DNA from: Candidatus Fimimorpha excrementavium
GTDB lineage: Bacteria; Bacillota; Clostridia; Lachnospirales; Lachnospiraceae
NCBI GenBank assembly: GCA_018710785.1
Contig: DVJD01000108.1
Span: forward strand, 1-64,000
DNA: 64,000 bases
Direction: 5' to 3'
The notes beneath the pieces were generated by a model. It had not been told where the DNA came from. It saw nothing but the letters and a program-made list of their open reading frames with translations, and did no database searches. A program made the position numbers and the translations under genes. This document shows positions 41,249 to 51,811 of this stretch, piece by piece; position 1 is the stretch's first letter, and every line of letters begins with the position of its first letter.

Positions 41249-43102
41249 ATGTCATTTAATCATTCCCAGATGGAAGCGATCCATCATGAAAAGGGGCCAG
41301 CCATTGTTTTGGCTGGCCCTGGTTCTGGCAAGACAACGGTAATCACAAACCGGACCAAATATCTGATCGAAACCTGCCATGTGGATCCGGCACGGATTTT
41401 GGTGATTACATTTACAAAAGCAGCGGCAAAAGAAATGCAGGAACGATTTGGCCGTCTGGCAGGGACTGCTGCAAATCGTGTGACATTCGGCACCTTTCAT
41501 TCTGTATTTTTCCGCATTCTAAAATACGCCTATCACTACAGCGCATCCAATATTATTCGGGAAGAAGAACGGATTCTGTTCATGAAAGATATCATCGGAC
41601 AGATGAATCTGGAAACCGAAGATATCAATGAGTTTAGTCTCTCCATTCTAAGTGAAATCAGCGTGATTAAAAATGATCAGATTGATTTGAATCATTATTA
41701 TGCCAAAAACTGTTCGGAGGAAGTATTCCGGGTGTTGTTTGAAAAATACGAAGAAAGGATGCAAAGGGAAAATAAGATTGATTTCGACGATATGCTGCTG
41801 ATGACGTACGAACTGTTGTCAGCCAGAAAAGATATCCTTTCCCTTTGGAGAGAACAGTATCACTACATATTAATCGATGAATTTCAGGATATTAATAAAG
41901 TACAGTATGAGGTGGTACGCATGCTGGCGGCGTCCCGGAATAATCTGTTTATTGTGGGGGATGACGACCAGTCCATCTATCGGTTCCGCGGTGCCAGACC
42001 GGAGATTATGCTCGGATTTGAGAAGGACTATCCGGAAGCGAAAAAAATTCTTTTGGATGTCAACTACCGGTCCACAGAAACGATTGTCCGGGCAGCTTCC
42101 AACCTGATTTCTCATAATAAGATGCGTTTTCCCAAACAGATCCGGGCGGGCCATCCCAGCGGACCGATGGCTGCCGTCCAGCTTTGTCGGGATATCTATG
42201 AAGAAGGAGATCTGCTGCTGGATTGGATGGAACAGTATCATAAAGAGGGAATTGCCTATGAAAATATGGCCGTTTTGTTTCGGACAGGGGCGGCTGCCAG
42301 GCCGATGGTGGAACGTCTGATGGAATATAATCTGCCGTTTCAGATGCGGGATGCCATTCCCAACCTGTTTGAGCATTGGATTGCAAAGGATATCATCACT
42401 TATTTATCCATTGCAAAAGGAGATCGGTCGAGGGCGTCATTTTTGCGGATCATGAATCGGCCCAACCGCTATATTCACAGAGAAGCGTTGGACAGCCTAT
42501 CCGTGGATCTGGAACGGGTAAAAGCATATTATGAGGGCAAGGAATGGATGGAAGAACGGATCGAACGTCTTCAATATGATATCCGCATGCTGGGGCTGAT
42601 GGCCCCCTATGCCGCCATCCATTATATTCGAAATGGAATGAAGTATGATCAGTATATCAATGAGTATGCCAAGTACAGACGGGCAAAGCCGGAGGATTTG
42701 TATGAATTGCTGGATTCGCTTCAGGAAAGCGCAAAGCCGTATCAGACGGTGGAAGAATGGTTTGCTCATATAGAGGCGTATACAGAAGAACTGAAAGAGC
42801 AGGCAGAGCATCAGAGAGAAAAGCGGGAGGGAATCATGCTCAGTACCATGCACAGTGCCAAGGGACTGGAGTATGAGGCAGTATTTATCCTGGATGCCAA
42901 TGAAGGAGTCATTCCCCATAACAAAGCTGTTTTAGAGGCGGACGTGGAAGAAGAACGGAGATTGTTTTATGTGTCGGTTACCAGGGCAAAGAAATATCTG
43001 CATATTTTTCACCTGAAAGAACGGTATCATAAGGAGGTTCAGCCCAGCCGTTTTTTGGATGAACTGATGGAAGAGAAAAAAACGGAAAATGCAAGAAAAT
43101 AG
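41249..43102 (+). CDS. UvrD/Rep/PcrA-like ATP-dependent DNA helicase
   Basis: LAGPGSGKTTVITNRTKYLI, LIDEFQDINKVQYE, VGDDDQSIYRFRGA, STMHSAKGLEYEAVFI. Confidence 0.95.
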   Translation: MSFNHSQMEAIHHEKGPAIVLAGPGSGKTTVITNRTKYLIETCHVDPARILVITFTKAAAKEMQERFGRLAGTAANRVTFGTFHSVFFRILKYAYHYSASNIIREEERILFMKDIIGQMNLETEDINEFSLSILSEISVIKNDQIDLNHYYAKNCSEEVFRVLFEKYEERMQRENKIDFDDMLLMTYELLSARKDILSLWREQYHYILIDEFQDINKVQYEVVRMLAASRNNLFIVGDDDQSIYRFRGARPEIMLGFEKDYPEAKKILLDVNYRSTETIVRAASNLISHNKMRFPKQIRAGHPSGPMAAVQLCRDIYEEGDLLLDWMEQYHKEGIAYENMAVLFRTGAAARPMVERLMEYNLPFQMRDAIPNLFEHWIAKDIITYLSIAKGDRSRASFLRIMNRPNRYIHREALDSLSVDLERVKAYYEGKEWMEERIERLQYDIRMLGLMAPYAAIHYIRNGMKYDQYINEYAKYRRAKPEDLYELLDSLQESAKPYQTVEEWFAHIEAYTEELKEQAEHQREKREGIMLSTMHSAKGLEYEAVFILDANEGVIPHNKAVLEADVEEERRLFYVSVTRAKKYLHIFHLKERYHKEVQPSRFLDELMEEKKTENARK

Positions 43103-43112
43103 CAGAACGGAC

Positions 43113-43206
43113 AGGAGGGGGGTGTTGCAAAATTCGCATTGTACAGAAAGAATAATCAGCAGGATTATTTTTCTGTACAATGCGAATTTTGCAACACCCC
43201 CCTCCT
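43113..43206. repeat. 94-nt near-perfect palindromic element (terminator-like)
   Basis: aggaggggggtgttgcaaaattcgcattgtacagaaa(g)aataatc / gattatttttctgtacaatgcgaattttgcaacacccccctcct, between convergent genes. Confidence 0.95.
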
Positions 43207-43244
43207 ATCGGATTTCCTTCAAATAGGATAAAGACTCTGCTTTA

Positions 43245-44861
43245 TCAGTAAGGCCATGTAATGCCCTTGGCGGCACAGAGACTGCGCATTCTGGAATTGA
43301 AGGCATCCATCTGTTCCTGACTCCATCCGGGAGCCACATTCGTCACCGGAGTGCCGTCCAAAAATTCCAGGCTGACCTCCACAGCTCTTCCGGAATCTGC
43401 CACTTCTACTTCCACATTGACATCGGGCGAGTGGCGGATGGTACCGGTTGAGAAGCGATATTCGTCCAGAGAATTGATCTCAACGGTTTCTGTTACTTGA
43501 CCATCGATTTTAACATCTTTATAAAGCTTGGACTTGATATGGGGATGGACATTTACCACCGTGGCTTCTTTTTCAGAATAATCGCCCCAGCCCAGTTTCA
43601 TGGAAGGGTCTTCTACGAAGTCAAACAGGGTTCCCGGATATTCCCAGAGCAGGATTTCCGAGCGATACTCAATGGTTCGGTTGGCAGGCCGTGTTTCCGT
43701 GCCATAGATATTGATGGTCAGGTTGGCATACCCGTTGGCACCGACATTAGAGCAGTAGGCTTCGATGTAAATGGGATAATCAGTATTATTTACGAAAGTA
43801 AAATCGTATCCGGCCTTATAGGAAACCATGGCATCCATGGAAGGCGGCAGATAATCCACTGCCATGGAGTGGGGGTTTCGTTTGGTGACCTGCAGTTCCG
43901 ACAAGAGCACAGCATTATAAAGGGTGGAACTGGTCTGACAGATACCTCCGCCGATATCGTCGATGACAGCGCCGTCCAGATAGGTGCCGGCCGCCTTATA
44001 GCCATTTTCCTCCGTCACGTCGCCAAACATCGTCAGAGCGGAGATTTCTTCTCCCGGCATAAAAACATTGCCGTTGACTCCCTGGGAACTTCTGCGGATA
44101 TTGTCAGAACGATTGGAATCGCTGGCGAGAAAACCTGTAGTGCTGGAACCAAGCGGTGTATTGGAAAAATTGCTGAATACATCGGCCGTAATGCTTGGCT
44201 CTGTGATAATGGCCTCCGCATTATAATTGATGGATTCCGCGCTGACATCCAGAGCCTGGCTCAAAATGGACGAAGCAGCGGCATCGGCATCATAGCTGAT
44301 GCCTGTCTGATCCGGCGTTATGACAAACTGTCCGTTCTCTCTGGTGACACTGGCATCCCTGGCTGTGGAACTGGCTGCCTCTAGGGCAGGAGAGATCACT
44401 GATTTAATCTGCTCTGTATCTCCTGCCAGTTCAATGGACTGGGATACAGGCCCCTGTTCCAGTTCTTTCATGGCCTTATAGCGCACGATAAAATTGCCGC
44501 GGGAGACATAAGAACTCAGATCATTGACCACATTCGGATTGGCCCAGGTAAAGCCAAGACTGGTTAGGGACTGATCAAGTGCCTGATCTGAATAGGTCAG
44601 ATGTACATTGCGTTCTAAAAGACGTTCGGCTTCAATGCTGACTGCCGTGTTGGCCTCTTCCAGAGTCATACCCTCCAGAGAGATGCCATTGACAGAAACA
44701 TTGGCCGGAAATGTCCCAGTTTTATTTGGAAGGGAATCCGTAGACTGGACGGAGGCGGGCGCCGATTCTGCTGGCTCTTCGGCAAACACTGCGAGAGCAG
44801 AGCCAAATGTGAGAAGCAGGACAGAGCCAAGCGTCACAGTAATTCGTTTCAAGTGTCTCAT
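43245..44861 (-). CDS. VanW family protein (signal/TM anchored)
   Basis: FMPGEEISALTMFGDVTEENGYKAAGTYLDG...IGGGICQTSSTLYNAVLLSELQVTKRNPHSMAVDYLPPSMDAMV; start at MRHLKRITVTL. Confidence 0.92.
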   Translation of the reverse strand: MRHLKRITVTLGSVLLLTFGSALAVFAEEPAESAPASVQSTDSLPNKTGTFPANVSVNGISLEGMTLEEANTAVSIEAERLLERNVHLTYSDQALDQSLTSLGFTWANPNVVNDLSSYVSRGNFIVRYKAMKELEQGPVSQSIELAGDTEQIKSVISPALEAASSTARDASVTRENGQFVITPDQTGISYDADAAASSILSQALDVSAESINYNAEAIITEPSITADVFSNFSNTPLGSSTTGFLASDSNRSDNIRRSSQGVNGNVFMPGEEISALTMFGDVTEENGYKAAGTYLDGAVIDDIGGGICQTSSTLYNAVLLSELQVTKRNPHSMAVDYLPPSMDAMVSYKAGYDFTFVNNTDYPIYIEAYCSNVGANGYANLTINIYGTETRPANRTIEYRSEILLWEYPGTLFDFVEDPSMKLGWGDYSEKEATVVNVHPHIKSKLYKDVKIDGQVTETVEINSLDEYRFSTGTIRHSPDVNVEVEVADSGRAVEVSLEFLDGTPVTNVAPGWSQEQMDAFNSRMRSLCAAKGITWPY

Positions 44862-45020
44862 AAAGGTATCTCCTCCATTTATGTTTATCCTGGTTAACAG
44901 TAAAATGCGCCTGTCTTTTGCGGGGAAAAGACAAAACGATAGTACTATTTTACCACAAGATAGGAATTTTACAACCATTAATGTGGAGATGGAGTTCGAG
45001 TACCGGTTCAAACGACATAA

Positions 45021-45060
45021 AAAAGAGGGTGCCGATTCTAATTTTGCGGCACCCTTGTTC
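45021..45060 (-). terminator. Hairpin terminator, short divergent member of the palindrome family
   Basis: Minus strand aagggtgccgcaaaattagaatcggcaccctctttttt directly after the stop codon of the second VanW gene. Confidence 0.8.
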
Positions 45061-45073
45061 TTGGGTTTGACGA

Positions 45074-46597
45074 TCAGCCGGTGACAGGAGAACCGTCGAG
45101 GAATTTCACAGTTACGACGACGCTTCGGCCTGTTTTCTTATCGACCTCTACGGTGACATTGACATCTGCAGCATGACGGATGAGACCCGTTGAGAACTTA
45201 TACTCATCTTCATGAAGCATAGTACTTTCCGTCAGCTGTCCGTCCACGTATACATCTTTGTATAATTGGGATTTGATATGAGGATGGACGTTGGTGACAG
45301 TCTGCTGTTTTTCGGCGTAGCTGCCCTGACCGAGTTTCATGGTGTCATCTACCACGAAGTTAAACAATGTGCCAGGGTAGTCCCATTCCAGTACCTCAGA
45401 CCGGTAATTGATGGTCCGGTTGGCCGGACGGGTTTCCGTTCCGTAAATATTGATGGTCAGACGGTCATAGCCGTCAGCGCCGACGCCGGAGCAGTAGGCT
45501 TCAATATAAATGGGATAGTCCGTGTTGTTTACAAAGGTAAAATCATTGGAGCCATAGGAAACCATGGCATCCATGGAAGGCGGTAGGTAATCCACAGCCA
45601 TGGAATGCTGGCTTCGGTGCGTTACCTGGAGTTCTGACCACAAAACCGCATTGTATAAAGTGGAAGTGGTCTGACAGATACCGCCGCCGATTCCCTGGAC
45701 GACAGTACCGTTTTCATAGGTATCAGCCATGTTATAGCCATTTTCCGCTGTGATTTCTCCATACATTCCGAGGGCAGAGATTTCCTCGCCCGGCATAAAT
45801 ACCCGTCCGTTGATGGAGGCTGTACTTTTTCTCACATTGTCTGCCCTGGCAGTATCCCTGGCCAGAAATGCGGTTGTAGAGGAGCCAAGGGGAGTGTTGG
45901 TGAAATTTTGGAATACCTCTGTCTTGATGCTCGGCTCTGTGACGATTTCAGCCACTTCATAGGATACGCTGTCTACATTCAGATTTAAAGCTTGATTCAG
46001 GATTTCCGCGGCGGCTGTATCGGCATCATAGCTGATTCCCGTGGTGGACTCTGTGACCACAAATTGTCCGTTGGCTCTTGTGACGCTGGCGTTTTGTGCC
46101 TGAATCGTGGCAGCTTCCAGGGAAGGCGTGATGGCGGCCTTTACCTGTTCCACATCACCGGTCAGTTCTATGGTTTCTTCGATGGGCCCCTGTTCCAGTT
46201 CTTTCATGGCTTTGTAGCGTACGATGAAATTGCCTCTGGACACATGGGAATCCAGTTCATTGACCACATCCGGATTGGCCCAGGTGATGCCGATGTCAGA
46301 CAGGGTCAAATCCAGAGACTGTCCGGAATATGTCATATGCATGGGGCGAGCCAAAAGACTGTTTACCTGTTCACTGACAGCGGCATTGGCTTCTTCCAGC
46401 GTCATTCCTTCCAGAGAAATCCCATTGACCGAGATATTGGCCGGAAAGGTACCCGATTTATTCGGAAGAAACTCGGTGGACTGCGACGAGGAAGGAGCTG
46501 TTTCGGAAGCAGTCTCGTCAGCGGCATAGGCTGCGATGGCGGAACCGAATACAAGAAGGGTCCCAAATACGATAGCCATCCGTTTTATTGGTTTCAT
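45074..46597 (-). CDS. VanW family protein, tandem paralog
   Basis: Near co-linear with the neighbouring VanW ORF (LPNKSGTFPANISVNGISLEGMTLEEANAAVSE...IGGGICQTTSTLYNAVLWSELQVTHRSQHSMAVDYLPPSMDAMVS). Confidence 0.92.
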   Translation of the reverse strand: MKPIKRMAIVFGTLLVFGSAIAAYAADETASETAPSSSQSTEFLPNKSGTFPANISVNGISLEGMTLEEANAAVSEQVNSLLARPMHMTYSGQSLDLTLSDIGITWANPDVVNELDSHVSRGNFIVRYKAMKELEQGPIEETIELTGDVEQVKAAITPSLEAATIQAQNASVTRANGQFVVTESTTGISYDADTAAAEILNQALNLNVDSVSYEVAEIVTEPSIKTEVFQNFTNTPLGSSTTAFLARDTARADNVRKSTASINGRVFMPGEEISALGMYGEITAENGYNMADTYENGTVVQGIGGGICQTTSTLYNAVLWSELQVTHRSQHSMAVDYLPPSMDAMVSYGSNDFTFVNNTDYPIYIEAYCSGVGADGYDRLTINIYGTETRPANRTINYRSEVLEWDYPGTLFNFVVDDTMKLGQGSYAEKQQTVTNVHPHIKSQLYKDVYVDGQLTESTMLHEDEYKFSTGLIRHAADVNVTVEVDKKTGRSVVVTVKFLDGSPVTG

Positions 46598-46758
46598 ATT
46601 ATGTATCATCCTCCATTCTGTATGTTTCCAAGTGTACCATAGAACGTTGTATTTTCAAGAGATAAACCTGAAAGTTAAAAAAAGATTATTCGTTTCGTAA
46701 AAAAATCGTAATTTATATGGGAGAATACAGGTCAATCCACTTTGACGGATTACGGAAC

Positions 46759-47610
46759 CTAGCGGGGGATACGGGATTGTTTTTTATATTGTCCCGGCGG
46801 AAATCCTGTGATTTTTTTGAAGGTGCGGATAAAATTGGAATAGTCATTAAATCCGGCAATCTCACAGGTTTCGGAGACACTGTATCCCCTGGACAGCAGA
46901 CTTTTGGCCAGAGTGACCCGCTTAACCACAATATATTGAAAGAGGGTGGAACCCGTCTCTTTTTTAAACAGATGGCTCAAATAAAATTTGTCCATGGAAA
47001 GAGCCTCCGCGATCCCGTCCAATGTCAGCGCTTCGGAAATGTGCCGATCCACATAATGGAGAACGGGCTGCACCTTAACCGGTATGGAACCGGAACTGCT
47101 CTGCGCGGAATTGTGATACAGCTGGTTGACAAACACAAGCAGCTGGACCAGATATGACTGGGTGAGAAGGTCACTGCCATAACTGGGATCATTGGAACAG
47201 GAAATCAGCTGTTCAATGATCGGAAGCCAGGTGGCAAGTTCTTCGTCTTCCATATGGGACAAATTTCCGACCCCTTTGGGGCGGTTCTGGAAACAGGCCA
47301 AAAGATCGGTCTGGGAGGTGGAAAGATTCCGGATCCATTTTGGTTCAAAATGGATGGTGATGCGTTCATAGACTTCGTTTTTCAGGTTGACGACCGTATG
47401 AATCTCCTGATTATTGAAAATCAGAATATCTCCCCGTTTTAGCTGGTAGCAGCTTTGCTCCACGAAATAATTCACATGACCCTGAAGAAATATATAAATT
47501 TCATAATTGTTATGAATGTGAAAATCGGGATTGCTGGCCTTTCTGGAAAGGGCATGTCCGGCAGCAACCAGACTGGAAAACTCCTGACGCCGAAAGGATT
47601 TGTCCGCCAT
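46759..47610 (-). CDS. AraC-family transcriptional regulator
   Basis: N-term cupin-like HIHNNYEIYIFLQGHVNYFVE; C-term HTH FYLSHLFKKETGSTLFQYIVVKRVTLAKSLL...GFNDYSNFIRTFKKITGFPPGQYKK. Confidence 0.95.
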   Translation of the reverse strand: MADKSFRRQEFSSLVAAGHALSRKASNPDFHIHNNYEIYIFLQGHVNYFVEQSCYQLKRGDILIFNNQEIHTVVNLKNEVYERITIHFEPKWIRNLSTSQTDLLACFQNRPKGVGNLSHMEDEELATWLPIIEQLISCSNDPSYGSDLLTQSYLVQLLVFVNQLYHNSAQSSSGSIPVKVQPVLHYVDRHISEALTLDGIAEALSMDKFYLSHLFKKETGSTLFQYIVVKRVTLAKSLLSRGYSVSETCEIAGFNDYSNFIRTFKKITGFPPGQYKKQSRIPR

Positions 47611-47840
47611 GATTCACCTCCTGGTACTTATTTTTGTATGTATGACAAAAAATAAGAAAAAGATCACAATTTATGCAATAAAATCCACAATTTCTGCAAA
47701 GAAATTGCTTTGATATTATCATATACTAGTTTTAATAAAATAGCAAGATTGCAGAAAGAATTTAGGCGATTCCCACAATATAATCCGGAAGACAAAATTC
47801 CGGCGTGGGAAAGGTGACGAGAAGAAAGGAGAAGAAGAAA

Positions 47841-49004
47841 ATGAAACAGGTTAGAATGGGTATCATCGGCTTTGGCGTTCAGGGCGGAGGTTATGCAGGT
47901 TTTATCACGGAAGGTAAAGTCGAGGGCATGGTACTGGGCGGTATCTGTGATATTGACCCGGAAAAGAAGAAAAAAGCAGAACAGGAATATCCGGATGTGC
48001 CGTTTTTTGAAAATTATGAAGATATGATCGGAAGCGGAAAGGTGGACTGCGTGATCACTACGGTTCCCCATTATCTGCATCCGGTGATCGGTATCTATGC
48101 CATCGAACATGGGATGCCGGTGATCATCGAAAAACCGGCCGGTGTCTACACCAAGCAGGTGAAACAGCTGATTGAATGTTCCCAGGCCCATCCGGATGTG
48201 CCCTTTGCTATCATGTTTAATCAGAGAACCAATCCGCTTTATATTGAAGTGAAAAAGATCATGGACAGCAAAGAACTTGGAAATCTGCGCAGAACCAACT
48301 GGATCATCAACAATTGGTGGCGTTCTACCAATTATTATAATCAGAGCGCATGGCGTGCCACCTGGGGCGCAGAGGGCGGCGGAGTTCTTGTCAATCAGGC
48401 GCCGCATCAGCTGGATCTGATCCAGTGGATCTGCGGAAAACCGAAGAAGGTATATGCAAACTGCAAATTCGGTTCCCACAGAAACATCCCGGTGGAGAAC
48501 GATGTGACGGCGATTCTGGATTACGGCAATGGAGCCACAGGCGTGTTTGTCACCTGCACCCATGATTTTGACGGAACAGATCGTTTCGAGATTGACTGTG
48601 ACGGCGGAAAGATTGTGATAGAAAACAGTAAGAGGGCTGTGGTACATAAATTTATCAAGACGGAAGATGAGATTGATAAAACCTTTACCCCGGAGATGTC
48701 GGCAAAATTATTCCGCGGCGAGGGCGAAATGAAGAAATACGAGGAGCGGGTGATCGAGTTCCCGTCGGCATGGGGAAGCCAGCACTGTATTGTGATGAAA
48801 AATTTTGCGGACCACCTGCTGTATGGAACACCGATCATGGCACCGGGGGCAGACGGCATCAACGGAGTGAGACTGGCCAATGCCATGCTGCTTTCTTCCT
48901 GGCTGGGAAAAGAAGTGGATTACGAATTTGATGATGATCTGTATATTGAAGAATTGAATAAGAGAATCAAAGAAGAAGGAAAATATCCTCTGATTGAGGA
49001 GTGA
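47841..49004 (+). CDS. Gfo/Idh/MocA family oxidoreductase
   Basis: VRMGIIGFGVQGGGYAG, VIIEKPAGVYT (EKP motif), GGGVLVNQAPHQLDLIQW. Confidence 0.94.
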   Translation: MKQVRMGIIGFGVQGGGYAGFITEGKVEGMVLGGICDIDPEKKKKAEQEYPDVPFFENYEDMIGSGKVDCVITTVPHYLHPVIGIYAIEHGMPVIIEKPAGVYTKQVKQLIECSQAHPDVPFAIMFNQRTNPLYIEVKKIMDSKELGNLRRTNWIINNWWRSTNYYNQSAWRATWGAEGGGVLVNQAPHQLDLIQWICGKPKKVYANCKFGSHRNIPVENDVTAILDYGNGATGVFVTCTHDFDGTDRFEIDCDGGKIVIENSKRAVVHKFIKTEDEIDKTFTPEMSAKLFRGEGEMKKYEERVIEFPSAWGSQHCIVMKNFADHLLYGTPIMAPGADGINGVRLANAMLLSSWLGKEVDYEFDDDLYIEELNKRIKEEGKYPLIEE

Positions 49005-49035
49005 TACAGAGTATGGTATGTTAGGAGGTAAAATT

Positions 49036-49893
49036 ATGGGACAGGCAAAGATTTGTGTACAGGCGATGACGATAAAAAAAGCATTTGAAGAACTGGGGCC
49101 GTATGAAGCACTGAAAAAAATGGCCGAGATCGGATATCATGGAGTGGAGCTGTCACAGGTGGACATGGGCGCTGAGAGTGTGGCGGAAATGAAACGGGCC
49201 TGTGAAGAATTTGATATTGAGGTGGCAGCCATTTCCGGAGCGCTGGATCCGAGAAAAGAAGGGGACGACGCGCTGACGGTAAACCTGGAAAAATTCATCC
49301 AGGACTGCAAGGCATTGGGGACCCGCTATATCCGAATCGGTATGATGCCGGTTACCTATATGGCTTCGGTGGATACACTGAAAGACTTCTGCAGAAAGGC
49401 AGAGGAAGTCGCTGCCAAGCTGAAGGAAGAGGGGATTTCCCTGTATTATCACAATCATCACGTGGAATTCCAGAAAATCAATGGCCGTTATGTGATTGAT
49501 ATGGTGAAAGAGTGGGCGCCCAATGTGGGTGTGGAACTGGATGTGCACTGGGTACAGAGGGGCGGAGAGGATCCGGTACGTGTGATTCCGAAACTGGCCG
49601 GTTCCCTGGATCTTCTGCACCTGAAAGACTATAAGATCTATCCGTTTGGGGAAGCAGTTCAGAAAGCGGAAAATGGGGAAGTTCCGATGATGGAATACTT
49701 CGGAGGCTGTGTTCACTTTGCTGAGGTCGGCGAGGGAAATCTGGATATGAAAGCAATCATAGAAGCCGGACTGAAAGCGGGAAGCAAGTATCTGATTGTA
49801 GAGCAGGATGATACCTATGGAAGAGATCCGTATGAAAGCTTAAGAATTTCAGCAGAGAATCTGAAAAAGCTGGGATATGAGGATTGTTTTTAA
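49036..49893 (+). CDS. Sugar phosphate isomerase/epimerase family (TIM barrel)
   Basis: MAEIGYHGVELSQVDMG, YYHNHHVEFQ, VELDVHWVQRGGEDP, LLHLKDYK. Confidence 0.92.
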   Translation: MGQAKICVQAMTIKKAFEELGPYEALKKMAEIGYHGVELSQVDMGAESVAEMKRACEEFDIEVAAISGALDPRKEGDDALTVNLEKFIQDCKALGTRYIRIGMMPVTYMASVDTLKDFCRKAEEVAAKLKEEGISLYYHNHHVEFQKINGRYVIDMVKEWAPNVGVELDVHWVQRGGEDPVRVIPKLAGSLDLLHLKDYKIYPFGEAVQKAENGEVPMMEYFGGCVHFAEVGEGNLDMKAIIEAGLKAGSKYLIVEQDDTYGRDPYESLRISAENLKKLGYEDCF

Positions 49894-49908
49894 CGGGAGG
49901 GACATGAC

Positions 49909-50958
49909 ATGAAAGCAGCGATAGTGGGATGCGGTGCCATCGCAAAGATGCACGCCAGCGTATTGCGGGAGATAGCTGGGGTGACCATAGTCGGATTTGC
50001 GGACTGCAAAGTGGAAAAGGCACAGGCATATCGGGAGGAATATGGGTGCGAAGAGACCAATGTATACGCATCCCTGGAAGAAATGCTGGAGAACGAACAG
50101 GTGGATGTACTCCACATCTGTACGCCCCACTATCTTCACACTCCGATGGCAGTCTATGCGCTGGAAAAAGGAGTTCATGTATTTACGGAAAAGCCGCCTG
50201 CCATATCCAGAGACCAGTTTGCCACGCTGAAAGCAGCGGCAAAGGAAAATCACGCAAGGCTGGGGATTTGTTTCCAAAATCGCTATAATGAGAGCACGAA
50301 GGCGATGGAAGAAATTTTGGCTTCCGGGGAGAACGGAAAAATCGTGGGGGCCAGAGCTTTTGTGAGCTGGATGCGGACAAAGGAATACTATGCGGAAAGC
50401 GACTGGAGAGGAAAATGGGAGACCGAAGGCGGCGGATGCCTGATTAATCAGTCCGTGCATACACTGGATCTGTTAAATCTTTTTATGGGCGGACAGCCGG
50501 TGGAAACCCAGGCTCATATGATGAACTATCACTTAAAGGATGTCATAGAGGTGGAGGATACCGTATCTGCGTATATTCGCTATCCGGACGCGGCAGCGTG
50601 TTTTTATGCCACCACGGCCTATGAGGGAAACCGTCCGATCATGATTGATATGGAATGTGAGAATGTCTCCATCCGGCTGGAGGGGTCCTATGTGACCTGT
50701 ACTTATAAGGATGGAAGGAAGGAGGAACTTTCCTTTTATAACGGCCACACCATCGGAAAAGACTATTGGGGCACCGGCCATAGGGCCTGTATCCGGGATT
50801 TTTATCACTGCCTGGAAACGGGAGAAAAGTTTTCCATTGAAGTGGAAGATGTGGAGTCCACGTTCCAGCTCATGATGGATATCTATCAGTCAGCCAGAGA
50901 ACAGCGCCCAGTGGCGGCAAAGGAGAATAGGAGGAACGAAAATGCTGGAATTCAGTAA
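49909..50958 (+). CDS. Gfo/Idh/MocA family oxidoreductase
   Basis: MKAAIVGCGAIAKMHASVL, HVFTEKPPAISRDQF, GGGCLINQSVHTLDLLN. Confidence 0.94.
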   Translation: MKAAIVGCGAIAKMHASVLREIAGVTIVGFADCKVEKAQAYREEYGCEETNVYASLEEMLENEQVDVLHICTPHYLHTPMAVYALEKGVHVFTEKPPAISRDQFATLKAAAKENHARLGICFQNRYNESTKAMEEILASGENGKIVGARAFVSWMRTKEYYAESDWRGKWETEGGGCLINQSVHTLDLLNLFMGGQPVETQAHMMNYHLKDVIEVEDTVSAYIRYPDAAACFYATTAYEGNRPIMIDMECENVSIRLEGSYVTCTYKDGRKEELSFYNGHTIGKDYWGTGHRACIRDFYHCLETGEKFSIEVEDVESTFQLMMDIYQSAREQRPVAAKENRRNENAGIQ

Positions 50959-51790
50959 AATCAGCGGATTCGCTGATGAGATTGATAAAGATATTGACAA
51001 ACAGATCGCACTCTTGAAAAAGCTCGGCATTTCTTATGTGGAATTCCGAAGCGGAGACGGAAAAGGAGTGGCTGATTATACGGAGGAAGAAGCAAAAGCA
51101 TTAAAAGAACGGCTGGATGCCAATGGAATCGCCATATCTGCTGTGGGTTCTCCCATCGGAAAGATTTCCATAACGGATCCGTTTGAACCCCATCTGGAAA
51201 CGCTGCGCCATGTGATCAAACTGGCCAAGATCTGGGAGACCAACTATATCCGCATGTTCAGCTTTTTTATTCCGGAAGGGGAATCGGCAGATACGTACCG
51301 TGATGAAGTGATGCGCCGCATGGAAGCCATGGTGGTTTGCGCAAAAGAAGAGGGCGTCATCCTGCTCCATGAAAATGAAAAGGATATCTACGGCGATGTG
51401 GCTGTCAGATGTCTGGATCTGATGAAAGCGTTTTACGGTGACCATTTCAAATGCACCTTTGACTTTGCCAATTTTGTACAGTGCCGCCAGGACACCATGG
51501 AAGCCTATGAGATGCTGAAGCCTTACATTGAATATGTCCATATCAAAGACGCCAAGTGGGACACGGGAGAAGTCGTTCCGGCTGGCCAGGGAGACGGAAA
51601 TGTGAAAGAAATCCTGACCCTTTTGAATGAATCCGGCTATAAAGGCTATCTGAGTCTGGAGCCTCATCTGGCAGAGTTTGACGGTCTGAAAAATCTGGAG
51701 AAAAATGCCGCCGAGAGAAAGCTGACCGACGGAGAAGCCGCATACACCATGGCGTGGGATGCGCTGAAAACGATTCTGAATAAAAAATAA
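50942..51790 (+). CDS. Sugar phosphate isomerase/epimerase family (TIM barrel)
   Basis: LGISYVEFRSGDGKGVADYTEEEAKALKERLDANGIAISAVGSPIGKI; LLHENEKDIYGD; YVHIKDAKWDTGEVVPAGQGDG. Confidence 0.93.
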   Translation: MLEFSKISGFADEIDKDIDKQIALLKKLGISYVEFRSGDGKGVADYTEEEAKALKERLDANGIAISAVGSPIGKISITDPFEPHLETLRHVIKLAKIWETNYIRMFSFFIPEGESADTYRDEVMRRMEAMVVCAKEEGVILLHENEKDIYGDVAVRCLDLMKAFYGDHFKCTFDFANFVQCRQDTMEAYEMLKPYIEYVHIKDAKWDTGEVVPAGQGDGNVKEILTLLNESGYKGYLSLEPHLAEFDGLKNLEKNAAERKLTDGEAAYTMAWDALKTILNKK

Positions 51791-51811
51791 TCGGCTGACT
51801 GCCTATCAAAT

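Noticed and set aside
43113-43206. Long palindrome as an attachment site or phage remnant
   Set aside because: No integrase, phage or tRNA genes nearby, and related palindromes occur at other convergent gene ends.
43497-44384. 295-aa plus-strand ORF opposite the VanW gene (similar one at 45992-46642)
   Set aside because: Antisense shadows that recur only because the two VanW genes are paralogs.
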